Positions 1 to 12,080 of a stretch of DNA of 64,000 nucleotides are shown one piece after another. The DNA is from Coprinellus micaceus (lineage: Eukaryota > Basidiomycota > Agaricomycetes > Agaricales > Psathyrellaceae), in assembly GCA_951394405.1 (NCBI GenBank), contig OX596345.1, positions 124,001 through 188,000 on the forward strand. The letters are read 5' to 3'. The notes beneath the pieces are model-generated. The model did no database searches and was not told the origin of the DNA. It saw nothing but the letters and a program-made list of their open reading frames with translations. A program made the position numbers and the translations under genes. Numbering within the stretch: position 1 is the stretch's first letter; each line of letters opens with the position of its first letter.

Positions 1-1858
1 TAGACGCCAGGTGAACACCAATTAGGATACCAAGCACTGCGGCGGTGGCTCATCAGCGTCCTTAAGCGGGAAACACGATGGGAAGAAGCGTACCAGCGAC
101 CACTCCGTCAGCACAGCTCAGGAGGGTAGTCTGGATGGCGTTAAAACCTAACTGGCTAACGATAATTTGCTTCTGGAAGTTCATCTATAACCCGACGATC
201 CAGTTAGGCGACAGTAACTTCAATGGTTCTGCAAGTTTGGGACTCACAGAAATGGGAACGTGACTCCGTGAAGGCGAATAGTGATAAGCACTAGGGCAGG
301 CGAAGGTGGGGGATCTAGACTCACGAGAGGAACTGGAAGGCAGCCATAATCCAAACTTTGGGGTCCAATAAGGTCTCAATAAATCTACAGGGGGTAGAAT
401 CGGTATCAGGGCGTGATGAAGAGGTCGCTTACTCACTGCTCTCTCTTCCACCTCTTGTTCTCTACCCCCGCTTGATTCACCTTGATACGCTGCACCGCCA
501 AGGCTCGTTCCTCAGGATTGAGAAACCTCGCATTTGTCGGCGAGTCCGGGAAGAATATCCTAAGGGCACACAGTTCAGGATCGCCAAGGGGCGCTCGGGA
601 TAAGGGTGGAGACATACAGGAAGACGATGGCATAGAGAAAGGTGACAATGCCCATGATGATCATCATCCTGTCCGTTGATCTTGATTAGCGCCCATAACT
701 ACCAAGGCCTGAACGCAAATCCATCCACTCACCATTGCCACTGCATGAGCCTCGTTCCCTGAATAAGATTAAAAATGACAACTCTTTGCAGGGAGAGAAG
801 GTGGTCTGGGCTCACCGTAACGTGGAGCAACCCGAACGCGACGAAACCCAAGCAACTGGCCCCAAACATGCCCGTCATATCTGTGGTAGGCCGGTCAGTA
901 CATAAGGTGAGCGATACACATGCAGATCGATACTTACACCAGTACCCGACACGTTGGGTGTGCTCCTTCCGAGTATAAAACATAGACGTGACGATCATGA
1001 ACCCAGGAAGGATAACGGCTTTGTACGCAGTAAGATACCGGTTTTCACACCCTGTGGGAGGGAGAACCCACCTTCACATGCTCCGAGCACCATCCTACAC
1101 GCGACGAGAGCCCCGAACGACGTGGCCGCAGCATGGCAGAGTAGAGCTATAGACCAAATGAAGATGTTCAAGCTGATCCATTTCGCCACAGGGAACCTTT
1201 GCAACGCAAGGTTCTGTGGGTACTACAGAAGCGGGGCTGTAAGAAGGGGTGCAGTCCCACCACATCAAGGATTTTAAACCCACTTCAAAGGCCATGACCG
1301 AAATATAAAGCACTGTCGCGAGCCAGTTGAACTGATCCTGGTTAAGGTGCGCACCCGGGCTATTGACGAACATCACCAGGTGAGCTAGACCAAGAGTCGG
1401 TATGAACGACGTACAAGATACCGAGGATAGCCGACTGAGCAACTACGACTTGGTCTGAGAGCATGATCCTGCACGGATAGAGTGAGAGCGTTTAGAACTC
1501 AAGCCGAGGGGTCCAGCGGGCACGACGAACACGAATGTGACTGCATCAGAAGCCGTTGTTAGCTCGATATTTTGAAGGGGACAGTGGCACGACACCCCAA
1601 ACTCACAGCACATCAGAGGTAGGAGGTGCCTATCGACCTTGTTCCTACAATGCATTTCAGAGGTTCAAGACGTCGCATGGTAGAGGGCGAAGGGATTACT
1701 GACCTTAATCGTGTCGCAACATCGTCAGATAGCACCTCCGGGACATTCGCGTCGGCGACCACCATTGCGGCGACATCGACATCGCGAGCCTGCAGAACTA
1801 TTTGTGGATGGACATCGGGGTGCTTCTCAGAGTCTCCTAGATCCGACTTTGATGACAT
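1..1858 (-). CDS. MFS transporter, allantoate permease (Dal5)-like, 3' end beyond window
   Basis: Major facilitator transporter of the fungal anion:cation symporter / allantoate-permease group, a plasma-membrane importer; the substrate cannot be read. The start is the ATG at 1858. Exon 1 ends at 1704 and the next resumes at 1644 with NKVDRHLLPLMC, the typical first-helix entry. Later exons give DQFNWLATVLYISVMAFE, WISLNIFIWSIALLCHAA and the central-loop signature PDSPTNARFLNPEERA (about 490-560). Near the edge, QKQIIVSQLGFNAIQTTLL continues through a 57-nt intron (GTACGC donor, CTGAT branch, CCGCAG acceptor) into VLGILIGVHLAS. An in-frame stop near 63 therefore lies inside that intron and is not a lesion. 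About 330 of the usual ~500 residues are present. The family call is firm; some middle exon borders are approximate. Confidence 0.85.
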
Positions 1859-2459
1859 CGGTAGACAACGTTGGGATCTAAGTGGAGAGGTAAGGCTACC
1901 TACGAGGAAGTAGGAAGGAGGTTCGGAAATGGAAGCTCTGCGAAGAGGTTAGTTATATGATTGGGCTTACGAAAGGGTGAGCGCATTCGACGGCCCACCC
2001 TATCTTCTCGGAAATGAAAGGTACCAATGAGACAGAACCTCCGCTCTCAGAACGCCAAGCTCAGTCCATACTCCAACCCAGGACCGAAATCTGTCGGGCT
2101 CATCCGGTTCGGAAAAGGAGAACGTCTAGGTCCAACCGCACAAAAGTCGGAAAGGTCAAGCAACCGAACAGTTCCAACTTCGGCTGCACGCTCACAGAGT
2201 TCGATCTTCAACTAACCCCGGTTCACCACCTGGAAGGATCTTTGGATTCAGCGACATTGTCCTCGTGAAGGCTCCAAATATCCTACCTGAGAACCCTAAA
2301 CAGCGACCTGGCCTACACGTGTCGGCAAGCGGGTTGAAGGCGGACAAAGAAGCACGCTATCCCAGATTAGCCCCCTTCCTCCTCCCCATCGAGGCCAAAT
2401 GACGGAAAGTATACATTGCAGACTGGGGCCGATACACACCGATATACACGAGCGCCTCG
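1859..2459. other. Intergenic, MFS promoter side and GH30 3' side
   Basis: No supportable gene. The ORF at 2014-2268 has no recognisable domain, splice structure or paralogue and is probably chance. Confidence 0.5.
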
Positions 2460-4111
2460 TCACAAACACTGGTGGTAGAAGGTGTTTACTGGATTACACG
2501 TCCTCCCCTCCACACATGTGGTGCACCCACTAAAGCCCTGGCCACCGCATTGTCCATATGCGGCCACCGTACACCCAGTGGGCGCGGTAGTGGGAGTGGT
2601 CGCCGTCGTCGTCGTCGGGGGAGGGTCGGTTGCGGTCGTCGTCGTCGTCGGGCCTCCAGGTGTCGTTGCTTTCTTGTTGATATGGATAGACACAACCGCC
2701 CGTGCAGGGATTGCCACCGTCACCTGCCCGTCCGATACGCTTGATGTCAGTTGGGCGACTGCACGAGTATTGTCTGTGACCCAAGCCTGGGCAGTCTGCA
2801 AGTCATACCCAGCCGCGAACCCAAACCTAACATTCTGCGCCGAGCCCCCTCCGTTGGTAACCACCACCGCGACACTTCCGTCCGTGTTCAGGAAGGCGCC
2901 GTGCCCAGCTCCGCTGATGCTTCCTGTGCTCGACACCCTCCTAGCCCCAGGCCTAACGAACCGAGACCACATCGCGAACGCCCAGAGCCTGCCCGAGGGG
3001 AACACCTCCTTGCCATCGCTCGCAACCAGGTACGAGGCAGCTTGGAACTGGTTAACCTCGAAGCCCTCCCAGTACAGGTACGCAGAGAGGTTGGCGCTGA
3101 CGATGCCCGTGTGGAGCTTGTTGGCCCAGGTCATCCCTTCGCATAGGCCGCCATTGCTATACCACGTCGTGCACCAGCGAGAGTTGAGGTCGCAGGCCTC
3201 GGTTTGCCAGACCTTGAGGCGCGTCGACATGGGCGAGTTGGGGTCCCCGCTGTACATGTGCGAGGACATGTGGGTCATGTAGCGCTCTGTGCCGGCGGAA
3301 ACGAGCTGGGCAGCAATTGTACGCGCGCCTCCCCAGCCGATGGAATCGCAGCATACGATTCCGGGCTTGACGGTGAGGTCGGAGGCTTGGAGGGTGTTGT
3401 AGAGTGTGGGGATGAAGGAGGCGGCTTCGTTGCCGTTGGATTGCATGGAAGAGTAGCTGACGCTAAACAGGAGGTCAGTATAAGGATGAGGGTACGAGGA
3501 AGATCGGCGTACACATAGTCAGGCTCGTTCAGGAAGCCGATGTGAGTGACGGGGACGCCCTCCTGCTCATAATACTTGGCGTACTGAGTGAGGTAGGTGG
3601 CATACATCTGCCTCCAATCGCCTGAGGAACAGCTTCGCCCCGTCACACCACACAGATACCCTCCATTGACCTCGTTGTTATTCGTCTTCATATATCCAGG
3701 AGCACTCCACGCATCCGCATAGATCGTCGTCACCCCATACTTCCTCGCCTCCTTGCTGAACCACACCTGACTCGAGTCGCTGCCATCCCAAACCCACTTC
3801 GGCGTGCCACTGGGACCTCCAGGGTTCTGGGGGAGGATGGTGTCGTTGGTAGACGACCCGATACGGTTTCGGATAATGCTGAGGCCAGCGCCGGTTTCGA
3901 CGTTGAAAAGGTAGTCGAGGCCCTTCTGTCGAGGCTCTGCAGCAGTCTGCTCGAACTCCCTGGCGCGGGTGAAGGCTTGGGAAACGCCGAAGCCGTCGAT
4001 CTCTTGGAGCAGGGACGCGGTATTGATGGTGATCTGGGTCTGAGCCACAGACGATTGAATAGACGAGAGCAGCACGACGGCTGTCGTGGCGAGAATGCCG
4101 CAGTACACCAT
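2460..4111 (-). CDS. Secreted GH30 (subfamily 7-like) glycoside hydrolase with C-terminal CBM1
   Basis: Predicted secreted endo-/exo-xylanase-type enzyme of GH30. Two exons, 4111-3513 and 3462-2460, give 533 residues. Residues 1-23 are a signal peptide ([12 protein letters not shown]). The family-typical [10 protein letters not shown] motif follows. The acid/base Glu lies in FLNEPD (E196) and the nucleophile Glu in VWQTEACDL (E288). The catalytic domain ends near residue 460. A Thr/Pro linker then leads to a cellulose-binding CBM1 (about 498-533) with its cysteine pattern intact, but with Phe where many CBM1s have the first aromatic Trp ([10 protein letters not shown]). The TATA-like box 45 bp upstream and the good signal peptide support the start. 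GH30_7 members act on xylan or glucuronoxylan; which activity this one has is inference. The enzyme probably acts outside the cell on plant cell walls. Confidence 0.93.
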
Positions 4112-4155
4112 GGCGGATGCGTCGGAGAGTCCACCGAGGGCGGTGCGCGATGCGC

Positions 4156-4161
4156 TTTATA
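4156..4161 (-). promoter_or_regulatory. TATA-like box of the GH30 gene
   Basis: TATAAA on the minus strand, 45 bp before the GH30 ATG at 4111. Sequence match and spacing only. Confidence 0.4.
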
Positions 4162-6525
4162 GGCTGTCGGAAAAATGAGCTCAAGATCATGTCGACTCGA
4201 CGAAGCTTGAACCTCGGAACGACGACAATATGTAGGTTAACCGGGAATCGTCCGGTCGAGGGAGTTGTGGGGTCGTGGGACGAACATGGCGAGTTGGTGT
4301 GAGTATGAGGAGCGACAAGCCCTTTCACAAGGGCGACAAGACGAGAATCTTGAGCCATAAGGAGGTGTTATTTGATTGCAGTCATGGAAGGTTTGAGGAA
4401 TTAGACTTCGAAGAAGATGCACGGTCAGGCGATGGGCTATGTCCTCGAACTCTGCTTCTCGAGACGGCCCGACCATTATGTCTTGAGTGTAATCCTCGGA
4501 AACACTCCCTGAGCGGTCCGCAGAGCCCCTAGACTCCGCACTCCGTCTTCCACACGGTGCGCCGCATCATGAAGACGAAGGTTGCCGAAATCACCAAAGC
4601 AGGGAGAAAATGTGCCCTATTTCTGAGAAAATTAGTTCACGTAGCCAGGGAAATTCTCGACTCCCAGGCACACACCGCTCGTCGAGGGCCAATCCCACTC
4701 ATATGGTCCAGGTCGACATGAAGCTTCACCTTTGTGGGTCATTGCGTAGATCACGAGACTATTTTCCGGTGGACTTGATGGAGATCTGCTATATCTGTGA
4801 GTAGGTCTACTCCTAGTAGTTGTAGATCAATCGAATGCAAACCTACGACGGCGGTCCGCAGCCCCAGAAGCTTCATTCCGCGGGCCGTTGAGGTCATGTC
4901 AATCCCATTGAAAACGTCGCCCCTGGGATCCACCGAAATAGGACCAATCAAATTTGAAAGGGGACTATCGAAGTTTGCGGGGACGGCGTCGATTCTTGTT
5001 CTGTGCGATTCTTCCCATTTCCCCAAAAGTACTGGCTTGAGCCCTGGGACGTTCTAGGAAGATCGTCGGTGGGCTGGAAGGTCATAGCCAGTGGTTCGAG
5101 CTCATACCTCAGGCCCTAGACATTCCCAATTAGCCCCATCCCCTCACTCTGCCTTCCGTGTCTCCACCTGCTTCTCGGGCTCCCCAACGCTGACCGTTGT
5201 GTGGCCAAATTGAAGTGCAATTTTGGCCATAGTTCCCATATACGAGACAGAGATAGCACACTCCCTCCGTATCAAGGGTGTCCAGAGAATCGAATCTGAG
5301 ATGGCGGTGAAGGGAAGCAGGGTTCGATTGCAAGCGCTGTACGAGCAGTGGGCGTCAGTCGGAGTCTGTCGGAGCGCAACGCCGTCACGTGGATGGCTCG
5401 TGCGCACGTCGCGCTTATTTAACGAGGGCGCGTCGAACTTGGGCTCCGCCGATTTCTTTCTTCCCTTCTCCCCAACCCCCGTCACACCCGCGCTCTACAT
5501 TCAATTTTTTCCTTGGAATCGAAATTTATATCATTGTGGGCGCCTCGACGAAGGGTGAGTGCTGCTTTTGGGATACCCATCTAGATTGAACCGCCCTTCT
5601 GCGCTGAAGCTCTTGCATATATGCACCCTGTGGGTGTGAGGGGTCCTTGATCTTCTACTTTCTCTAAGTCCCCTTTATGACTGCGGGTGGCTGGACACGA
5701 AACAGGCCACCAGTGTCCCAGCGTTTGCCTCGCATATTGCTGCTTTCGCGAACGGCAGCGCGATTGTGGGTGTGACAATCGGAGCAGAGGACAATCTGAC
5801 GCCGGCAAGAGATCCCGAGGTGAGACTGGATAATTGAGGATGCTGTTCTTCCCTGATGAACGCGGCACTGGTCATTCTTGCTGCCCCGCTCCCTCCTCCG
5901 CTGCGCGTAGCCAGTGTCTCCTTTCTCCGTCCTCCCTGCCTTTATTTCCGGACCAATCTGTGGATTCGCTACGGACATAGCTGGCTTCAGTCTACACCCT
6001 GGATCCTCCCCGCTGCTCCTCGGTGTCCCTAACCGTCTATCGGGGCCGGAACGGTGTGCGTTCGTTCTTGGTCCCCCGCTTCCCCATTCTGCCACTGCCT
6101 TAGGGTTCAAGTCATCGCACCCATGACTCGATCGAGGCCCCTAGCAGGTCCCTTTCCCCACCCAAATCTGTGGAATTCTTACACAACGCAGGGTCCTCGG
6201 CTCGGGTGTCGGCTAACGTCTGTCCTTCAAACTGTGACTGAGATGCAGCAGGCGTTGTCGTCACTGCCAGAGACCACTCTGTTCTCCAGACGCTGCCCAG
6301 AGCCAATTCATCTAATTTGCCCCCAAAGGGTCCCCTCCTCCCCAAAGTCATAGGATCTATATCTGATTCCAGTTATATTTGCAGGGTATCTACTTCTTTT
6401 CGATTGCGGCTTGCTTTCGGTTTCCCACATCCTTCAGTTTCGCCCCTATCTCCTGGGCGCTTGTCAAGTCCGGCCCGGCCGGATTTCCCGCAGGTTGATT
6501 GTCGCGTGTGAAAGTTGAAGTCGGC
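4162..6525. other. Long gene-poor stretch before the CM1 gene
   Basis: About 2.4 kb with no gene I can support. The 91-codon minus ORF at 4751-5026 and the plus ORF at 5223-5558 show no domain or splice partner. The last 900 bases are pyrimidine-rich and probably hold promoter and 5' UTR of the downstream coiled-coil gene. Confidence 0.5.
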
Positions 6526-9500
6526 ATGGCTGCTGCTCTCAACGCCCATGAGCCTGACGACCTCTCGCTCTCCATATCCCCAGGAAACTCCCTGACGCAC
6601 CCAGATTTCTCTCTAGGGTCGTTTGCTTCTGGGGTCTCTACACCACACCGATCCAATGTGCTCCGACCACCACGAACGAGCCTTGCTCCCCCGAACGGAG
6701 GGTCCACGAACGGCGCGAGCCCTCTAGGACCGAGACGAACGAAGAACGTGGGCGACTATGCGAGTTTGCTGGACGAAACCGACGACGGAGTGGACCTGGG
6801 GGCGTCGGTAGGCGCGGATATGCCGGATACACCTGGGCCTGCCACAGGAATGAAGGGCATTCTTGGTCGGACGAGGAGCGGGACGGTGACTGGGGGATCG
6901 ACGGCGTCGACTACGAACACGAATGGGGCGTCTAGCACAACTACCAAGGTGTCTAAGCTGACGCTGAGGGAGCAGGAGAAGGTGTGTGACGTGTGTCGGC
7001 CTCGATGCACGCCCCTGACGGTCTTTATATATCCTAGCACATCGACAGCCTGAAGAAAGAGAACTTTAGCATCAAGCTCCGGGTCCATTTCCTGGAAGAC
7101 CAGCTCGCCCGACTCGCGCCAGACCAGATGGAAGCAGCCCTGAAGCAAAACATCAACCTCAAGATCGAGGTGCAGCAGCGGGGGATGGAGATCAAGAAAC
7201 TCAAGAAACTCGTGCTGTCCCTTGAACACGAGCTCGAACGATCGCAGCGGAACGCGGCCCAGGCAGCGAGCTCGGCGAACAGCAGCCAACGCGAGCGGGA
7301 GCTGGAGGAGCTGCTCCGGGAGAGGGAGTTGGAATTGCGGGAGCTGCGGAGAAGGAAGGCGGAAAAGGACGACGACGACGATATGTACGTGCGGGAGGCA
7401 GAGAGTCGCAATCGTGAACTGGAGGAGGAGCTGGACAACGTCAAGGGCTTGCTCGAGGAGAACATGGACGAGATCACGCGGTTGCAAGAGCTCCTCGAAC
7501 GACGTGGAGGCGATCCCAATGCGTCCGGATCTGGGTCGCGGAGTGCGCTGCAGGCGAGGGTCGAACAGCTGGAGAGCGAAAACATGGACCTCAAGGAGAA
7601 GCTCGCTGAGCGGGACGACCTCGTCAACCAGCTCCAGGACGACAGGGACGACCTCACCGACGCGCTGAACGAGCTCCAACTACGCCTAGAGGACCTCCAG
7701 CAACGGCGGCAGCACGAGTCGCTCGAACGCAGCCAATCCCGTGCGGCCCTCCTCTCCGAACAGGAAGAGCGGGAGGAGCTGGAGGAGGAGCTCAACCAGC
7801 TTAGGGATCGCGTGGCGGCGCTCATGATCGAGATGCAGAGCAAGGAGGATGAGTTGGAGAGGGTGAAAGGCCAGATCGAGGCATTGCATGAAGAGCACAA
7901 GCAAATTGTGGATGAGGTGGAGAATGAGTGGCGAGGAGAAGTCGAGGAAGCGCGTGGTCAGGCGGATGAGCTGAAAGACGTCCTCGCTGAACGCGATCAA
8001 GAGTGTCAAGACCTGCGGGCGAAGGTCACGGACTTTGAGGCAGAGACGGACGCGATGCACGCCAAATACGAAGACGCGTTGCACCAACTCGAGGACGAGC
8101 TTCATGAGAAGGAGAGGCTCCTGGAGGATCGGGAACATGAACTAGATGAGAAGGAGGAAGAGATGGAGAGGAGAGAACTGGAGATTGAAAGTGCCAGAGG
8201 AACCATCGATAAACTCGGAGAGCAGATCTACGAGTTGGAGGACGAGAACGATCGGTTGAAGGAAGATGTGGACCGAACAAGAGACGAGGAGGGGATGGAG
8301 AGGGACAGGCTAGAAGCCGTCGTTGCCGCTCTTAAAGAGGTGTGTCCATACCGACTTCCCCTTACTTCGTATATGCTGAGCCTCGATCCCTTACCAGAAA
8401 AACGCCGCCCTCAAAGCTGAACTGCAAGACCTCAACGACGCCTACTCGCAAGCAAAGCAAGACCTCGAACACCACCTCTCCAAACAAGAGGAGCTAGCGC
8501 AACACATTGAAGCCCTCGTCAACGAACTCGAATCCGAGCGGAACGCCCGCAAACTCTCCTCCCAAGAACTCGCCGCTCTCACCAAGCAGTTCGACACCCA
8601 AGCCTCCTCCCACCGCCGTGCCCTTGATGCCAAGGAGCGGGAACTACAGCAAGCGCTCATGGATCTCGACAGGACGGACGGCAGGCTTAAGGAGAGGGAG
8701 GTCGATTTGGAGAGACTTCAGGAGGCATTGCGGGACGTGGAGAAGGAGAGGGCGAAGTTGGGCGAGAGCGCTACGACAGCCAAATTCAGTCTCCAACTCG
8801 AAGTTGACCGTCTCAAGCGCGATCTCGAACGAGCAGAGGACGAACTCGGCCGCCTCCGTACAGAGCTTGCGTCGAGGGAAGCTGCGTCCCGCGACCGCGA
8901 GGCGGCTATGGACAAGCTCCATTCGGAGCACCGTGATCTGGCAAGTGAGCTCGCGGCGCAGACGCAGGCGAGGTTGAATTTGAGCGAGAAGCTAGACGAG
9001 GCACAGAAGAGTTTGCGGGAGAAGGAGGGTGAGGTGTCGAGTTTGAGGGCGAGGTTGAATGATGTCGAAGGGCGGTTGAGTAAGGACAGTAGGGCCCTTG
9101 TCCAAGCAGAGGGCATGTACAGGGATCAGTTGACGGAGAGGAATACCCTACTCTTGACGATATACCAGTACCTTGACAAGATCCTTGGAGTCGAGAAGAC
9201 ACCCGTGAGTCCATTTACCCCTCCTTCACCGCATCGATACTAACATCTGTGAGCAGAAGAAGGGCTCCGCAGCAGAAACTAAACCTTTCACGAACTTCAG
9301 CGTCTTCCACGACAACCTCATCACGCGCCTCAAAGCCCTCTCACAGATCCAGCTTGACTTTGACAAGCGCGCCAAGGAGGTGGAGAGTCGCTTCACCGAC
9401 AAGTTGGGCGAGATGAGGAGGCAACTTGAGAGTCGGTGGAGGCAGATCGACAAGTTCGAGCAGAGTGTAAAGTTGGTTGGGGAGGCGAAGGCGGGTTGGA

Positions 9501-10010
9501 GGAGGAAGTTGAGGGAGAAAGAGGGAGAGGCCGAGGCGTTGAAGGTTCGTGGTCCTCGTTCCTTCGCGGCCTAGGAAAGGTACTAACGAACGGATCTAGG
9601 CGAACAACTCAGATCTCTCTGCCCAGGTCTCTCTCCTCAAACGCACGAACCCCGCAGACCACTCAGAGCTGCGGTCTCTAACAGCCCGTGCCATGAACGC
9701 CGAACGGAGACTCAATAACGCCCAGAACCAGCTACTGGCTTCTGAAGAGAAGCTGGCTGCACTCAATGCCAGGACCACGACGGCTGACGAGAAGTGGGAA
9801 GCTCGTGTTCGTGAATACGAATCAAGGCTTAGGGCTGCGGAGGAGAAGGTTAAGAGAGAGCGACAGGGAGGAAAGGAAAGGGTTGTAGAGCTGGAAGGTG
9901 TGGTGAAAAAATTGAACCGGGAGGTGGAGGAGGCGAAGAAGAGAAATGTCCAAGTCGGAGAAATTGTCGAGACGGCCGAGAGGAGGAAGTCGTCCCCGAG
10001 AGGAAGATAG
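6526..10010 (+). CDS. CM1 (Cnn_1N) coiled-coil microtubule-organiser protein
   Basis: Predicted gamma-tubulin-complex receptor of the centrosomin / Mto1-Pcp1 / ApsB type, which anchors microtubule nucleation at spindle pole bodies or septal organisers. Five exons (6526-6981, 7038-8339, 8398-9204, 9257-9544, 9600-10010) give 1,087 residues. The first 145 residues are Ser/Thr/Gly-rich and probably disordered. The CM1 motif spans the first intron (about 146-205): LTLREQEK, then HIDSLKKENFSIKLRVHFLE and LAPDQMEAALKQNINLK, nearly the family consensus. The rest is long heptad-rich coiled coil to the C-terminus, with no PACT-like end that I can recognise. The ATG at 6526 is preferred over an upstream in-frame TTG at 6499. 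The third-last exon ends at an ACACCC/GTGAGT donor. Family assignment is firm; cellular site is inference. Confidence 0.92.
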
Positions 10011-10292
10011 TGCGGTGCGCCATCTTATCATTCGCTGACCGGTCTTTTCTCTCCCTGTCCCTTCATTCCTCTCCTTCCTGTTTTCTTTCGTTAGACTGCG
10101 TTTTGCGCTACTCCATCCCATGTTTTCTGCAGCATGCGTGTATTTTTACTCCTCGCTCTGCGTATTGCTTTCTTTTCATTGTATACTAATACTCAATTTA
10201 CACGTCCTTCCCTCATTTCTACGCATATCTCGCGACCAATGCTTGGAAGCGACCCAACAGGACATCCCCACTGATATACTGATATGACATCG
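10011..10292. other. 3'-to-3' intergenic
   Basis: Convergent gap between the CM1 gene and the first Cys-rich gene; T-rich, consistent with two 3' ends. Nothing else seen. Confidence 0.5.
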
Positions 10293-11491
10293 CTAGATCA
10301 CAATGGTGGTGGTGACACGAGGAACCGCAGCCCCGAAGTCTCTCTTCGACGCCTTCAGCCTCTCCAGGATAATTCCCTTTGGAATCACAACTCCAGTCAT
10401 TGTCTGGCCGCCAAATGCCGTCAGGGTGGGCGTGGCCACCTGTGCAGTCGCGTCGACCGCTCGAGTAGTCTTGCAGGAGCAATACTCTGAGCAGCGCATG
10501 CTCGTCGAGCAACTCGAGACCGTAGCAACACCCAACGTTCCTCCCGGACATGGCCCATTGCAGTTACTGAGGTTGTTGCACGGCGCCGTGATCGACTGAC
10601 ACGAGCACCCCGGACATGCGCCGCAAGGGTTGCTATTGTCATATCCCAGACTGCCGGTCGAGCAGGGGCCATTGCAGGGCCCAGGGGAGCACGTCGTCAT
10701 CTGCCTGCATTTGCATGTTGGGCACGACGACTCGGGGAGGTATGTTGAGTATTGCGTTCCGGTTGCTCCGCACTGGGATCCCGGTTTGCAGGTGCCGGTG
10801 CAGGTGACGGGGGCGCATGTCGTGGGCGGGGGTGTGGATGAGCAGACACACCATGGGCAGTCGGCCCATGTGTACGAGGTGATCATTGATATTCCGGTGG
10901 AACAGGTGCCAGTACATGGTAAATGGGTGCAAGGTGGTGGAGTGTATGTTGTGTATGGGCAGAGGCATCCGGAGCACATCCATCCCGGAGACGTGGTTGT
11001 CGTGCATGAAGCTGCGCAGGAGGTGGCTGGGCAGAAGGAACAGTAGCTGTATCCTTGATCTAAACGCAATATCGTCAGATCATCTTCCAACAACCTCTGA
11101 ACGAATTCTTGTTCAATCCTCACCTCCGTTGGGGACGCACTTCCCTGGGCTATGTAGGGTTGGATGATATTGCATACTACGGAGGATCGAATCTGCTCAC
11201 CATTCGCAGTTTGGCCCAGTCCAACTCGAGTTGGGCACACCGCCTAAAATGATTAGAAAGTAGATCTTCGAATTCATTAAACCCTAACGAACGAATCGAA
11301 ATTCGGCACTCACACAAACCCCCAACAGGTACAGCATCCGATGTCGGCCATGCTCTTTGAAGCTCATCGACGTTGTATACGACAGGCGGAGGAGTGATCA
11401 AGCTCTCGTGTGCGACGGTGACAGGCGACGGTGGGACTGCAGCCGCTTTCAGAACCCAAATTCCGAGAGAGATGCTGAGAAGGAACACCAT
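10293..11491 (-). CDS. Secreted 38-cysteine repeat protein, copy A
   Basis: Family not recognised. Four exons (11491-11314, 11243-11201, 11149-11124, 11059-10293) give 337 residues, with micro-exons of 43 and 26 nt. Residues 1-19 form a signal peptide. Next is a conserved N-terminal region (AHESLITPPPVVYNVDELQR, AWPTSDAVP), then a short EGF-like start (SSWTGPNCECPGKCVPNG) made entirely by the two micro-exons. Five Cys-rich modules follow, of the form C-x4-C-x2-C, spacer, C-x2-C-x-C, for example TCAPVTCTGTC ... SSCPTCKC. The total is 38 cysteines, an even number. A conserved tail (LERLKASKRDFGAA, ending VTTTIVI) closes the protein. It is divergent from copy B across a 589-bp spacer. Probably extracellular and disulfide-rich; whether wall protein, adhesin or effector cannot be told. 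Confidence 0.85.
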
Positions 11492-12080
11492 GTTCGCGAT
11501 CGCTTAGCGCAGGAGATCTATAAATTCGAGAGGCACCAATGTTGTATAAATCGACATTCGCTTATTGAATGTACGTCTATCTGGGGAAGCACTAAGACCG
11601 ATTTTTGACATCCAAGCCTTCTCAAACAACAGACGTTGATCCGAGTTATCAAAATAGGGGCGGGCGTCTATTCTACCGCTGATCCGCGCTTAAACTCCGG
11701 AGGATCGTCCTATTTCATTTTCACCTAGAGTCACTTCCCCGGTATATGTCTGATGATGGGGTCAGTGTATCCGGCTGGAATGGCGTGCTGGGCGCTATCA
11801 TGTTGTGCAAGCCTTGCTCGACCTTTGAGCATTCATGAACTTGGAATTGAAAGTGTGATATCCCCATCGTCATGTGGCCCAGTCATAGATGAAAGAAGCA
11901 TGTCGTTCTCGACATCCCACCGCCTTTTCTCCACCTCACAAAACTTGTGAACTTCAAATTTTGGGCCCTCCATTTCGAATTCAAGAAGGCTTCTTCTACC
12001 TCCAAGGGAGTACAAATTGGCCAGGACCTCGGATATACTAAAACATTGGATTTCTTCACCTGCGACAAGTCTACACGGGA
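11492..12080. promoter_or_regulatory. Shared divergent spacer between Cys-rich copies A and B
   Basis: 589 bp between two divergently transcribed paralogues, so it must contain both promoters. I found no symmetric duplication of the two upstream flanks. The duplication seems limited to the transcribed units. Confidence 0.5.

Noticed and set aside
60..70. In-frame stop in the MFS gene as a pseudogene sign
   Set aside because: It lies in a well-formed 57-nt intron; joining the exons gives uninterrupted family sequence.
2580..2660. Repeated GTC/GTCGTC tract as a possible microsatellite element
   Set aside because: It codes the Thr/Pro linker of the GH30-CBM1 protein.
2482..3282. 266-codon plus-strand ORF
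   Set aside because: Exact antisense of the GH30 exon; its composition is a shadow of the GC-rich coding frame and its Thr/Pro linker.
4751..5026. 91-codon minus ORF with a fairly regular hydrophobic pattern
   Set aside because: No family, splice partner or paralogue; could be a decayed fragment but not supportable.
6756..7900. Long minus-strand ORFs of 288-307 codons
   Set aside because: Antisense to the CM1 coiled-coil gene; Ser/Leu-rich shadows of Glu/Lys-rich codons.
10630..11046. 138-codon plus ORF
   Set aside because: Antisense shadow of Cys-rich copy A.
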